NCBI RefSeq assembly: GCF_002855515.1
Contig: NZ_PKRP01000004.1
Coordinates: 186,001-250,000, forward strand
Length of the DNA stretch: 64,000 nt
From: Rhizobium sp. TH135
Lineage (GTDB): Bacteria > Pseudomonadota > Alphaproteobacteria > Rhizobiales > Rhizobiaceae
Reading direction: 5' to 3'
The position numbers were made by a program, and so were the translations under genes. Below, in pieces: positions 49,718 to 60,243 of this stretch. The notes beneath the pieces were generated by a model that worked only from the letters and a program-made list of their open reading frames with translations, did no database searches and had not been told where the DNA came from. The stretch's first letter is position 1; each line of letters begins with the position of its first letter.

Positions 49718-51568
49718 ATGAGTCTGAGGAACAAGCGCGTCGCAATTTGGGGTGTCATTGCCAGTCTGGGGCTGGCCCCCATGATTGCCTCCACTGTCGC
49801 CCAAGCGCAGGAACCCGCGGAGCCGTTCCGCCACGGCGTTTCAATTCTCGGCGACGTCAAGTATCCGCCCGGCTTTGCCCGGTTCGATTATGTGAATCCC
49901 GAGGCACCCAAGGGCGGCACCTTGCGCATGTCCTCGACCGGAACCTTCGACACGTTCAATCCCGTGCTCGACAGGGGAGAGGCAGCCCCCGGCCTCCCCA
50001 CAGTCTTTGATACGCTCCTGAAGGACACCAGCGACGAGATCTCTACTGGTTACGGATTGCTCGCCGAAGGCGTCTCCTTCCCGGCCGATATCTCCAGCGC
50101 CACGTTCAGGCTCCGGGCCGAAGCGCGCTTCGCCGATGGCGAGCCGGTCCAGCCTGAGGATGTCATCTTCAGCTTCGAAAAGCTGAAAGAGCTGAACCCG
50201 CTCTACATGAGCTACTACAGCCATGTGATCTCCGCCGAAAAGACCGGTGATCGCGATGTGACTTTCCGCTTCGATCAGAAGAACAACCGTGAACTGCCGA
50301 TGATCCTCGGCCAGTTCCCGGTTGTCGCCAAACACTGGTGGGAAGCAAACGGCGGAGACGGTAAGCCGCGAGACATCGCCCGCACCACGCTCGAGCCGGT
50401 TATGGGCTCCGGACCCTACAAGATCGCCGAGTTCAATGCCGGCGCCACGATCCGCTACGAGCTGCGCGACGACTATTGGGGCAAGGATCTCAACGTCAAC
50501 GTCGGCTACAACAACTTCCGCAATGTCACCTACACGATGTTCGGCGACCGCGACGTGGAGTTCGAGGCTTTCCGCTCCGGCAATACCGATTTCTGGCAGG
50601 AGACACGTGCCGCCCGCTGGGCAACCGGCTTCGACTTCCCCGCTGCCCAGGATGGCCGCGTGAAGAAGGAGGAATACGAAAACCCATTCCGCGCAACGGG
50701 CGTCATGCAGGCACTGGTGCCCAATATGCGCCGCGAACTGTTCAAGGACCAGCGCGTCCGCAAGGCGCTGAATTATGCCCTCGACTTCGAGGAGCTGAAC
50801 CGCACCGTCTTCTACAACGCCTACCACCGCGTCGACAGCTTTTTCAATGGAACGGAACTTGCCTCCAGCGGGCTGCCCCAAGGCCAGGAACTGGAGCTCC
50901 TCACATCTCTCAAGGACAAGGTTCCGGCCTCTGTCTTCGAGACACCCTACGCGAATCCAGTCGGCGGTTCTCCGCAGGCCTCACGCGACAATCTGCGCAA
51001 GGCCGTCGAGCTCTTCAAGCAGGCAGGCTATGAACTCCGTGGCAATGCCATGGTCAATTCGCAGACCGGTCAGCCCTTCCGTTTCGAACTCCTGCTGTCC
51101 AACCCCCAGCTGGAGGTCGTGGCGGTTCCCTATCAGCAGCAATTGCGCAAGATCGGTGTGGAAATGGCCGTGCGCACGGTCGACCCCTCGCAATACACCA
51201 ATCGAACACGCACCTTCGACTACGACATGACCTGGACCGTCTGGGCCCAGACGCTCAACCCCGGCAACGAGCAGCGCGACTACTGGGGATCGACATCGGT
51301 GAACCGCGAAGGCTCCCAGAACTATGCCGGCATTTCCGATCCGGCCGTCGATGCCCTGATCGAAAAGATCATCTTCCCCGCCGATCGCGATGAGCAGATC
51401 GCGGCCACCAAGGCCATGGACCGCGTGCTCCTCGCCCATGATTACGTCATCCCGCTCTACTACGGAGGCACGGCCCGCTATGCCTTCTGGGACAAGTTCG
51501 AGCACCCGGCCGAACTGCCGACCTACAGCACCGGCTTTCCCTCGATCTGGTGGGCGAAAAGCCCGTGA
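49718..51568 (+). CDS. yejA: Peptide ABC transporter substrate-binding protein, YejA type
   Basis: The 616-residue product has a signal peptide (WGVIASLGLAPMIASTVAQAQ) and the SBP_bac_5 fold: FRHGVSILGDVKYPPGFARFDYVNPEAPKGGTLRMS at the N-terminus, TFRLRAEARFADGEPVQPEDVIFSFEKLKE, GSGPYKIAEF and the late YDMTWTVWAQTLNPGNEQRDYWGS. This is the YejA subgroup of peptide-binding proteins, found with YejBEF. The ATG at 49718 was chosen; a GTG lies one codon before. In S. meliloti the Yej system takes up peptides and affects resistance to plant antimicrobial peptides. 142 bp separate it from yejB. Confidence 0.93.
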   Translation: MSLRNKRVAIWGVIASLGLAPMIASTVAQAQEPAEPFRHGVSILGDVKYPPGFARFDYVNPEAPKGGTLRMSSTGTFDTFNPVLDRGEAAPGLPTVFDTLLKDTSDEISTGYGLLAEGVSFPADISSATFRLRAEARFADGEPVQPEDVIFSFEKLKELNPLYMSYYSHVISAEKTGDRDVTFRFDQKNNRELPMILGQFPVVAKHWWEANGGDGKPRDIARTTLEPVMGSGPYKIAEFNAGATIRYELRDDYWGKDLNVNVGYNNFRNVTYTMFGDRDVEFEAFRSGNTDFWQETRAARWATGFDFPAAQDGRVKKEEYENPFRATGVMQALVPNMRRELFKDQRVRKALNYALDFEELNRTVFYNAYHRVDSFFNGTELASSGLPQGQELELLTSLKDKVPASVFETPYANPVGGSPQASRDNLRKAVELFKQAGYELRGNAMVNSQTGQPFRFELLLSNPQLEVVAVPYQQQLRKIGVEMAVRTVDPSQYTNRTRTFDYDMTWTVWAQTLNPGNEQRDYWGSTSVNREGSQNYAGISDPAVDALIEKIIFPADRDEQIAATKAMDRVLLAHDYVIPLYYGGTARYAFWDKFEHPAELPTYSTGFPSIWWAKSP

Positions 51569-51710
51569 TCCCGCCTCGGGGCTTGCGCCGGGAGCGTGAG
51601 ACTCTAGGAATGTAGGGGGCGAATCGCTGGACAACGGAGCGGCTTATATTGGCGGACGAAACGAGCTTGGACATCATGGTGAGACCCGACCCTGAAGCGG
51701 GACGTCGCGC

Positions 51711-52805
51711 ATGACCGCCTATATTCTTCGGCGTCTGCTGCTGATGATCCCGACTATGATCGGCATCATGGGCATCTCCTTCATCGTCATCCAGTTCGCC
51801 CCCGGCGGCCCGGTCGAACAGGTCATCGCGCAGCTGAGCGGTCAGGGCGACAGCGCTGACGCTCGTCTGTCTGGCGGCGGCGATATGCTGAACCAGTCGG
51901 TCGGAACGGAGGAGGGCGGGTCCCGTTATCGCGGCGCCCAGGGCCTCGATCCGGAACTGATCGCCAAACTCGAAAAGCAGTTCGGCTTCGACAAGCCGCC
52001 GCTCGAGCGCTTCCTCGAAATGATGTGGAATTACATTCGCTTCGATTTCGGCGAAAGTTTCTTCCGCAACACGTCCGTCATCGACCTGATCATCGAAAAG
52101 ATGCCGGTGTCGATCTCGCTCGGCCTCTGGGTGCTGCTGATCTCTTATGCGATCTCCATCCCGCTTGGGATCCGGAAGGCCGTCTCTGACGGCTCCCGTT
52201 TTGATGTCTGGACTTCAGGCGTCATCGTTATCGGTTATGCCGTCCCGGGCTTCCTCTTCGGCATCCTTCTGATCGTCCTTTTTGCCGGCGGCTCTTTCTT
52301 CGACTGGTTCCCGCTTCGGGGTCTCACCTCCGACAATTTCGCCGAACTCTCCTGGTGGGAGAAGGTCATCGACTACTTCTGGCATCTCGCTTTGCCGCTG
52401 ACCGCACTCCTGCTCTCGGCCTTTGCAACAACGACGCTGCTCACCAAGAATTCTTTCATCGACGAGATCAAGAAACAGTATGTGGTGACTGCGCGCGCCA
52501 AGGGTCTCGGCGAACGCCAGGTGCTCTATGGCCATGTCTTCCGCAACGCCATGCTGATCGTGATTGCCGGGATCCCTGCGGCCTTCATCTCCGCCTTCTT
52601 CACCGGTTCGCTGCTGATCGAGAACATTTTCTCGCTCGATGGCCTTGGCCGCCTTGGCTATCTCGCTGTCGTCAACCGCGATTACCCGATCGTCTTCGCC
52701 ACCCTCTACATTTTCTCGCTGATGGGCCTCGTTGTCGGTCTGATCTCCGACCTGATCTACACTTGGATCGATCCGCGCATCGATTTCGACCGGAGGGATG
52801 TCTGA
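51711..52805 (+). CDS. yejB: Peptide ABC transporter permease, YejB type
   Basis: Inner-membrane permease of 364 residues with six predicted helices, starting [35 protein letters not shown]. It has the typical permease loop (EAA) segment with [29 protein letters not shown] (~260-288) before the last helices. A polar stretch [23 protein letters not shown] (residues ~45-70) is the YejB-type insertion in the first periplasmic loop. The stop overlaps the next gene's ATG as TGATG. Translational coupling with yejE and yejF indicates a single importer complex. Confidence 0.93.
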   Translation: MTAYILRRLLLMIPTMIGIMGISFIVIQFAPGGPVEQVIAQLSGQGDSADARLSGGGDMLNQSVGTEEGGSRYRGAQGLDPELIAKLEKQFGFDKPPLERFLEMMWNYIRFDFGESFFRNTSVIDLIIEKMPVSISLGLWVLLISYAISIPLGIRKAVSDGSRFDVWTSGVIVIGYAVPGFLFGILLIVLFAGGSFFDWFPLRGLTSDNFAELSWWEKVIDYFWHLALPLTALLLSAFATTTLLTKNSFIDEIKKQYVVTARAKGLGERQVLYGHVFRNAMLIVIAGIPAAFISAFFTGSLLIENIFSLDGLGRLGYLAVVNRDYPIVFATLYIFSLMGLVVGLISDLIYTWIDPRIDFDRRDV

Positions 52806-53937
52806 TGTCCGCCGTCGATACCACCGCCATCACCCCGCCGAAAAAGACCTGGCTCAAGCCCACCAACGCTCGCCGCCTTGAAAACTTCAAGGCGAACCGG
52901 CGCGGCTTCTGGTCCTTCTGGATCTTCATGGTCCTGTTCGTGCTCAGCATGTTTGCCGAGTTCATTGCCAATGACCGGCCAATCATCGCATCCTACAAGG
53001 GCGAGATCCTCTTCCCCGTCGTCGTCGATTATCCGGAAGAAAAATTCGGCGGCTTCCTTGCCGTCACCGATTATCGCTCGCCCTTCATCTCAGACGAGAT
53101 CAACGCCAACGGCTGGATGATCTGGCCGCCGATCCGCTACTCCTACCGCACGGTCAATTCCGAGGTCCCGCATTCGGCACCAACGGCGCCCTTCTGGCTG
53201 ATGGACAAGGAGACCCGCTGCGCCGCCTATCCGCTGAAGGCAGAAGACCCCAACTGCGTGCTCGGCAACATGAACTGGCTCGGCACAGACGACCAGGCGC
53301 GCGACGTCATGGCGCGCATGATCTATGGCTTCCGCATCTCGATCCTCTTCGGGCTCGCACTCACGCTCGCCTCCGCTGCGATCGGGGTGACGGCCGGTGC
53401 CGTGCAGGGTTATTTTGGCGGCTGGACCGATCTCCTGATGCAGCGCTTCATCGAGATCTGGTCGTCCATGCCGGTCCTCTACATTCTCTTGATCATCGCA
53501 GCCATCCTGCCGCCCGGCTTCTTCGTCCTGCTCGGCATCATGCTGCTCTTCTCCTGGGTCGGTTTCGTCGGCATCGTTCGCGCCGAGTTCCTGCGCGCGC
53601 GAAACTTCGAATATGTGAATGCGGCCCGCGCCCTTGGTGTCGGCAACTGGACCATCATGTTCCGCCACCTGCTGCCGAACGCCATGGTCGCGACCCTAAC
53701 CTTCCTGCCCTTCATCCTCTCCGGCTCGATCACAACGCTCACCTCGCTCGACTTCCTCGGCTTCGGCATGCCCCCCGGCTCGCCCTCGCTCGGCGAACTG
53801 ATTGCCCAGGGCAAACGCAACCTCCAGGCCCCCTGGCTCGGCCTCACCGCCTTCTTCACAATGTCGATCATGCTGTCGCTGCTGATCTTCGTCGGCGAAG
53901 CCGTCCGCGATGCGTTTGATCCGAGGAAGACCTTCCG

Positions 53938-53941
<4 letters not shown>
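52805..53941 (+). CDS. yejE: Peptide ABC transporter permease, YejE type
   Basis: The 378-residue partner permease begins with a soluble segment and a first helix (SFWIFMVLFVLSMFAEFIAN), a large periplasmic loop (~60-150, including WPPIRYSYRTVNSEVPHSAPTAPFWLMDKETRC), then WLGTDDQARDVMARMIYGFRISILFG and the membrane core. The loop motif with NAARALGVGNWTIMFRHLLPNAMVA (~275-300) contacts the ATPase. The start codon lies within the yejB stop. The ATPase gene overlaps its end by four bases. Confidence 0.93.
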
Positions 53942-55575
<1,634 letters not shown>

Positions 55576-55587
55576 TGTGAGTTCCCC

Positions 55588-56550
55588 ATGTCCGACAAAC
55601 GCCCTGTTGTCATCGACCTCCGCTTCGCGCGCGAAAGCGTGGTGTCCGCCCTCCGGTCCGCCTTCAAGGATCGACCTGTCATCGACATGGGCGACCCGGC
55701 AAATGCAGATCGGGACCTCACCGATGCCGAATTCGCCGTCGTCTGGAAGCCGGACCCGGCATTGTTCCAGCGGGCGTCTGGCTTGAAGGCCATCTTCTCC
55801 GGTGGCGCGGGCGTCGATCACATCCTCTCGGCCTATGAACTGCCGGACCTCCCCATCATCCGATTCGTCGATCGCAGCCTGACGGACCGCATGAGCGAAT
55901 GGGTCGTCTGGCAATGCCTTCACCACCTGCGCGACGGCATCGCCTATGCCGGCCAGCAGCGAGATCGCATTTGGCACGAGATCGCCGATCAGCCCGAGGC
56001 CCGAGACGTCACCGTCGGCGTCATGGGCCTTGGCGTCCTCGGGGCGGACGCCGTCCGCAAGCTCAAGGTCATGGGCTTCGATGTCATTGGCTGGTCGCGT
56101 CGACCGAAGGCAATCGACGGTGTCGAAACCTTCGATGCCTCGAAGCTCGACGCCTTCCTCGGTCGAGCCGACATCCTCGTCGGTCTTCTACCCCTGACGG
56201 ACGATACCCGCGGCATCTATGATCGCGCTCTCTTCTCCAAGCTTCGCCGTACCGGCGCCTTAGGCGGCCCGGTTTTCCTCAATGCCGGCCGTGGCGGCAG
56301 CCAGAAGGAAGCCGAACTGATCGAGTGCCTGACCGACGGAACGCTGAAGGCAGCATCCCTGGACGTGTTCGAAAAAGAGCCGCTTGCCGCTGATAGCCCA
56401 CTCTGGTCCATGCCCAATGTGATCGTCACGCCTCACGCGGCAGCGGCGTCCGATGTCCGCGCCCTTTGCCGCCATGTGGAAGCGCAGATCGTTCGCCTGG
56501 AGGCCGGCAATCCTCTGGAATTCGTCGTCGACCGCACGTCCGGATACTGA
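55588..56550 (+). CDS. GhrA-like 2-hydroxyacid dehydrogenase
   Basis: The 320-residue product belongs to the glyoxylate/hydroxypyruvate reductase A branch: KAIFSGGAGVDHIL (~70-83), FVDRSLTDRMSEWVVWQCLHHLR, the cofactor motif VGVMGLGVLGADAVRKLK (~142-159), LNAGRGGSQKEAEL with the active-site arginine, SLDVFEKEPL and TPHAAAASD with the catalytic histidine. It follows yejF by 12 bp with a short GTGAGTT before the ATG, so it may be part of the peptide-import operon. Its link to peptide use is not clear; it could reduce glyoxylate. Confidence 0.9.
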   Translation: MSDKRPVVIDLRFARESVVSALRSAFKDRPVIDMGDPANADRDLTDAEFAVVWKPDPALFQRASGLKAIFSGGAGVDHILSAYELPDLPIIRFVDRSLTDRMSEWVVWQCLHHLRDGIAYAGQQRDRIWHEIADQPEARDVTVGVMGLGVLGADAVRKLKVMGFDVIGWSRRPKAIDGVETFDASKLDAFLGRADILVGLLPLTDDTRGIYDRALFSKLRRTGALGGPVFLNAGRGGSQKEAELIECLTDGTLKAASLDVFEKEPLAADSPLWSMPNVIVTPHAAAASDVRALCRHVEAQIVRLEAGNPLEFVVDRTSGY

Positions 56551-56642
56551 GCAACGGCTGAATTCGCGGAACAAACCGCGATAGCCCCCGTTTGTCCTGA
56601 TGAAAAGCGCCTTGAGCGCCTCGGAACAATGGGAGCATCACC

Positions 56643-56942
56643 ATGAGCAACAGAACCGATATGCCCGACACGACCGACCGTCGGACCCGTGGCCTGAAGC
56701 CCGAGCCCATGACCCCGGTCGAGGCCCGCCAGGGCTTTCGCGGCAAACCCGTCCTGATCGTCCTTCTCGGCGGACTAATCCTCGCCATGCTGGTCTGGAT
56801 CCCGGCGGAATGGTGGGGCAATTCGATTGCCCCTGATAACCCGGCCAATGAGTCGCAGCAGACGGCTCCGGCTCCATCTCCGGGCGGCACGGCCAGCGAA
56901 GGCCAAAACATGCCGCAGTCTAACCCCACCCCGGGCCAGTAA
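56643..56942 (+). CDS. Small membrane-anchored protein, unknown
   Basis: The 99-residue product begins with a hydrophilic N-terminus (~1-36, GLKPEPMTPVEARQGFRGKP), then a single helix (VLIVLLGGLILAMLVWIPAEWW, ~37-60), and a Pro/Ser/Asn-rich tail (ESQQTAPAPSPGGTASEG). It is probably an inner-membrane protein with one helix. GGGAG at 56630-56634 supports the ATG at 56643. I do not recognise the family. It lies between the GhrA-like gene and pncB on the same strand. Confidence 0.7.
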   Translation: MSNRTDMPDTTDRRTRGLKPEPMTPVEARQGFRGKPVLIVLLGGLILAMLVWIPAEWWGNSIAPDNPANESQQTAPAPSPGGTASEGQNMPQSNPTPGQ

Positions 56943-57005
56943 TTGCAACCTGTCCGATGAGTGCACCTCGCTCACTGGACAATCTGAAATCGATTGCCGA
57001 TAACT

Positions 57006-57045
57006 GCTGCGGAAGCGACCGAAGATTCCGGTCGCTCGCCGCAGC
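57006..57045 (+). promoter_or_regulatory. Stem-loop in the pncB leader
   Basis: GCTGCGG (57006-57012) pairs with CCGCAGC (57039-57045), and AGCGACCG (57014-57021) with CGGTCGCT (57029-57036), around a seven-base loop. The right arm can instead pair with CTGCGG at 57051-57056. The stem ends 29 bp before the pncB start and lacks a T tract, so it is a structural leader element, not a terminator. Confidence 0.5.
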
Positions 57046-57074
57046 GACTGCTGCGGGTGGGAAGGCAGTGGATT

Positions 57075-58379
57075 ATGACCAAGACAGATATCGCGACCAG
57101 GGTCTACAATCACACCTGGAAGCTTGATCCCATCATCCGCAGCCTCATAGACACCGACTTCTACAAGCTCTTGATGCTTCAGATGATCTGGAAGCTCTAT
57201 CCGGAAGTCAACGCAACCTTCACGCTGATCAACCGCACCACCTCGGTCCGTCTCGCCGATGAGATCGACGAGCAGGAGTTGCGCGATCAGCTGGATCACG
57301 TTCGATCGCTGCGTTTGACCAAGAAGGAAATGATCTGGCTTGCGGGTAACACCTTTTATGGCCGGGCCCAGATCTTTGAACCGGAATTCCTCGCCTGGCT
57401 CGGCAATCTCCAGCTCCCAGAATATGAGCTCGCCAAGCGCGACGGCCAATATGAGCTGACCTTCCATGGCAGCTGGATGGAGACGACGCTCTGGGAAATC
57501 CCGGCACTTGCCATCATCAACGAGTTGCGCTCGCGCGCTGCCATGCGCAGCCTCGGCTATTTCACACTCGACGTGCTCTATGCACGCGCCAAGGCCAAGA
57601 TGTGGTCCAAGGTCGAGCGCCTGCGTGAGCTTCCTGGCCTGCGCATTTCCGATTTCGGCACCCGCCGCCGCCACAGCTTCCTCTGGCAGCGCTGGTGCGT
57701 CGATGCCCTGAAGGAAGGCATCGGTCCAGCTTTTACCGGCACCAGCAATGTCCTGCTGGCCATGGATTCTGATCTCGAAGCGGTCGGTACCAACGCTCAC
57801 GAACTGCCAATGGTCGTCGCGGCACTTGCCAAGACTGACGAACAGTTGGCAGCAGCACCCTATCAGGTCCTGAAAGACTGGAATCGTCTCTACGGCGGCA
57901 ACCTTTTGATCGTTCTTCCCGATGCTTATGGCACCACATCCTTCCTGGAGCACGCGCCGGAATGGGTGGCAGACTGGACGGGCTTCCGCCCAGACAGCGC
58001 GCCGCCGATCGAGGGTGGTGAGAAGATCATCGACTGGTGGAAAAAGATGGGCCGCGATCCGCGCAAGAAGCTGCTGATCTTCTCCGACGGCCTCGATGTC
58101 GATGCGATCATCGACACTTACCGACATTTCGCCGGTCGCGTGCGCATGTCCTTTGGCTGGGGCACCAATCTCACCAATGATTTCGCAGGCTGCGCGCCCG
58201 TGGAAATCGCCGGCCTGAAGCCGATCTCGATCGTCTGCAAGGTGTCGGAAGCCAACGGCCGTCCGGCCGTGAAGCTCTCGGACAATCCGCGCAAGGCGAC
58301 CGGAGATCCGGCGGAAGTCGATCGTTACCTGCGCTTCTTCGGGTCGAAGGACCGCGTCGAGCAGGCCGTGCTCGTCTGA
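57075..58379 (+). CDS. pncB: Nicotinate phosphoribosyltransferase
   Basis: PncB makes nicotinate mononucleotide from nicotinate, PRPP and ATP in NAD salvage. The 434-residue product has [20 protein letters not shown] (~25-44), the catalytic region [16 protein letters not shown] with the conserved histidine near residue 199, [23 protein letters not shown] and [21 protein letters not shown], with a late [13 protein letters not shown] 57075 with GGGAAGG eight bases upstream was chosen; an upstream ATG at 56994 lies inside the leader hairpins. A compact inverted repeat at 58400-58430 follows. The leader contains alternative hairpins and may regulate expression. Confidence 0.95.
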   Translation: MTKTDIATRVYNHTWKLDPIIRSLIDTDFYKLLMLQMIWKLYPEVNATFTLINRTTSVRLADEIDEQELRDQLDHVRSLRLTKKEMIWLAGNTFYGRAQIFEPEFLAWLGNLQLPEYELAKRDGQYELTFHGSWMETTLWEIPALAIINELRSRAAMRSLGYFTLDVLYARAKAKMWSKVERLRELPGLRISDFGTRRRHSFLWQRWCVDALKEGIGPAFTGTSNVLLAMDSDLEAVGTNAHELPMVVAALAKTDEQLAAAPYQVLKDWNRLYGGNLLIVLPDAYGTTSFLEHAPEWVADWTGFRPDSAPPIEGGEKIIDWWKKMGRDPRKKLLIFSDGLDVDAIIDTYRHFAGRVRMSFGWGTNLTNDFAGCAPVEIAGLKPISIVCKVSEANGRPAVKLSDNPRKATGDPAEVDRYLRFFGSKDRVEQAVLV

Positions 58380-58399
58380 CCATTTCCCTTTGATGCTTG

Positions 58400-58430
58400 A
58401 TACCGAGTCTCGATGATAGAGACTTGGTAT
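58400..58430 (+). terminator. Hairpin after pncB
   Basis: ATACCGAGTCTC (58400-58411) pairs with GAGACTTGGTAT (58419-58430) over 12 positions including one G-T pair, around a seven-base loop. It begins 20 bp after the pncB stop. There is no good T tract, so it may stabilise or weakly terminate the transcript. Confidence 0.5.
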
Positions 58431-58513
58431 TAGCAGTCTTGCATCCGCCCCTTTCGCGATGCAGTCTGATCGCTGCGGGAGGGAGCCCGCGATCTGCAAG
58501 GGAGGAATGCTGC

Positions 58514-58978
58514 ATGGACATGCAAGGCAGCGAGCGCATAGAGGCGCCGGTTGAGACCGTATGGCAGGCCCTGAACGACCCCGAGATACTCCGCCAATCG
58601 ATCCCCGGCTGCGAAAGCCTGGAAAAAACCTCCGACACCCACATGACCGCCAAAGTCGTCCTGAAGATCGGGCCGATCAAGGCAAAGTTCGAAGGTGCTG
58701 TCGAACTGCAGAACCTCAACCCGCCGCATTCATACACCATCGCCGGTGAAGGTAAGGGTGGCCTTGCGGGCTTTGCCAAGGGCGGTGCCGACGTCACGCT
58801 GGCGTCCGAAGAGGACGGTGCCACTCTACTGACCTATACGGTGAGAGCAGAGGTAGGGGGCAAGATCGCTCAGCTCGGAAGCCGCCTGATCGAATCGACG
58901 TCGAAAAAACTGGCCGGCGAATTCTTCTCGAACTTCAGCGCCGCCGTCACGGCCGGTGACGTAAAGGCCGAGGCTTGA
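58514..58978 (+). CDS. CoxG-like protein (carbon monoxide dehydrogenase subunit G family)
   Basis: CoxG proteins have an START/Bet v 1-like fold and are membrane-associated partners of CO dehydrogenase or similar complexes; many homologues occur without cox genes. The 154-residue product has MDMQGSERIEAPVETVWQALNDPE at the start, IPGCESLEK, KVVLKIGPIKAKFEGAVEL and GFAKGGADVTLASEEDG, ending AQLGSRLIESTSKKLAGEFF, all typical of the family. The ATG at 58514 has GGAGGA seven bases upstream. No other cox gene is nearby, so its job may be lipid or cofactor binding. A structured leader precedes it. Confidence 0.85.
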   Translation: MDMQGSERIEAPVETVWQALNDPEILRQSIPGCESLEKTSDTHMTAKVVLKIGPIKAKFEGAVELQNLNPPHSYTIAGEGKGGLAGFAKGGADVTLASEEDGATLLTYTVRAEVGGKIAQLGSRLIESTSKKLAGEFFSNFSAAVTAGDVKAEA

Positions 58979-59070
58979 CCGCACGTCGGCAATACGGTGA
59001 AAGCCCTGCGCAAGGAAAGATCATCATCGTGGAACCAGCCGAGATGATTCGGCCTTAAGGGGACATGACG

Positions 59071-59226
59071 ATGAACGAAGGACCTGATCAGTATTTCGAG
59101 CAGCAGGACATGGCAGTCAAGCTGATGCTTCTCGAGAACAAATCCGACGAACTGACGGATATCCTGGTGGAAGCGCTGCAGGATGCGCTGAAGCTCCTCG
59201 AAGAGGAACTCGCGACCGTTCACTGA
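59071..59226 (+). CDS. Small acidic helical protein, 51 residues
   Basis: A short ORF, MNEGPDQYFEQQDMAV..., encodes 51 residues, rich in Glu and Leu with heptad-like spacing (LLENKSDELTDILVEALQDA, LKLLEEEL), so it is probably a helical or coiled-coil protein. AAGGGGA lies seven bases before the ATG at 59071; an ATG at 59065 is too close. Codon use matches the flanking genes. It lies between the CoxG-like gene and the convergent tadC. I do not recognise a family. Confidence 0.6.
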   Translation: MNEGPDQYFEQQDMAVKLMLLENKSDELTDILVEALQDALKLLEEELATVH

Positions 59227-59244
59227 CCTTGCGCGACCGGTGGC

Positions 59245-60231
59245 TCAGAACCGGTCGGACACCTGGATGCCAGCGGGGCCCAGAATGACGGCGATCAGTA
59301 CGGGCAGGAAGAACAGGATCATTGGAACGGTGAGCTTCGGAGGCAGGGCTGCGGCCTTCTTCTCCGCCTCGTTCATGCGCTCGTCGCGACCTTCCTGAGC
59401 CAGAACGCGCAAGGCCTGCGCCACCGGGGTACCGTATCGATCGGCCTGGATGAGGGCCTGAACCACGTTCCGGACGCCGTCGAGCTGCGTGCGTGTCCCG
59501 AGATTTTCGAGAGCCTGCCGCCGATCGGGCAAGAACGACAGTTCGGCCGTCGTCAGCACCATTTCTTCTGCCAGCTCCGGCGACTGCTCGCCGATCTCCT
59601 CCGACACGCGTCGCATGGAGGCTTCGAGCGAAATGCCCGATTCGACGCAAATCAGCATCAGGTCAAGCGCATCTGGCCAGGCCCGCTTGATCGACTGTTG
59701 CCGCTTGCTGATGCGGTTCGAAATATAGATGTTCGGCAGATAGAAACCGATATAGCCGCCGACGATGGTGGCAAAAAGCCGGATCGGCAGAGGCTTTTCC
59801 GCCAGATTTCCCATCACGAAGATCCAGAACGCCGTGAGCGCCAGCGTCGCGAAGGGCAATAGGAAGCGCGCGACCAGAAACACGTTCAGCGCGTTCTGTG
59901 ATCTGAGGCCGGCTGCCTTCAACTTGTCGACCGTTGTGTCGTCTACAAGCGCTTTGCGCAGGTTGAAGCGCTCCACGAGCTTGAGAGCCGACTTGTTGTT
60001 TGTCGTTCTGAGCGAAGCGCGGCTCTGTGCGGTTTCCGCATTCAGCTTCGCCCGCTCCCGGGCCCGGATCAGGTCGCGCTCGGTCGAGACGGCGCGCATC
60101 CGCTTGTTCAGGTCGCCGCGCTCCAGATAGGGCATCGCGATAGTGTAAAACGTCCCGAAAACCGCGAGCGCCACGAGCACGGCGATCAGCAGGGCGGGAT
60201 CGGTGACTTGTGCGGCCCAGTCTTCCGTCAT
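59245..60231 (-). CDS. tadC: Tad pilus assembly protein TadC (GspF-type)
   Basis: TadC and TadB are polytopic inner-membrane proteins of the Flp/Tad pilus machine. The 328-residue product has a T2SSF domain (~180-310) with the repeat LDLMLICVESGISLEASMRRVSEEIGEQSPELAEEM and the conserved GTPVAQALRVLAQEGRDERMNEAEKKAAALPPKL, with hydrophobic helices near the N-terminus (PALLIAVLVALAVFGTFYTIAM), at ~115-165 and at the end. It follows tadB by 12 bp on the minus strand, with the order cpaE-cpaF-tadB-tadC usual in rhizobia. Confidence 0.93.
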   Translation of the reverse strand: MTEDWAAQVTDPALLIAVLVALAVFGTFYTIAMPYLERGDLNKRMRAVSTERDLIRARERAKLNAETAQSRASLRTTNNKSALKLVERFNLRKALVDDTTVDKLKAAGLRSQNALNVFLVARFLLPFATLALTAFWIFVMGNLAEKPLPIRLFATIVGGYIGFYLPNIYISNRISKRQQSIKRAWPDALDLMLICVESGISLEASMRRVSEEIGEQSPELAEEMVLTTAELSFLPDRRQALENLGTRTQLDGVRNVVQALIQADRYGTPVAQALRVLAQEGRDERMNEAEKKAAALPPKLTVPMILFFLPVLIAVILGPAGIQVSDRF

Positions 60232-60243
60232 CGCGTCCGTTCC

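Noticed and set aside
51569..51710. Hairpin between yejA and yejB that could limit read-through
   Set aside because: Only about five complementary bases (TCCCG/CGGGA) with mismatches; too weak to claim.
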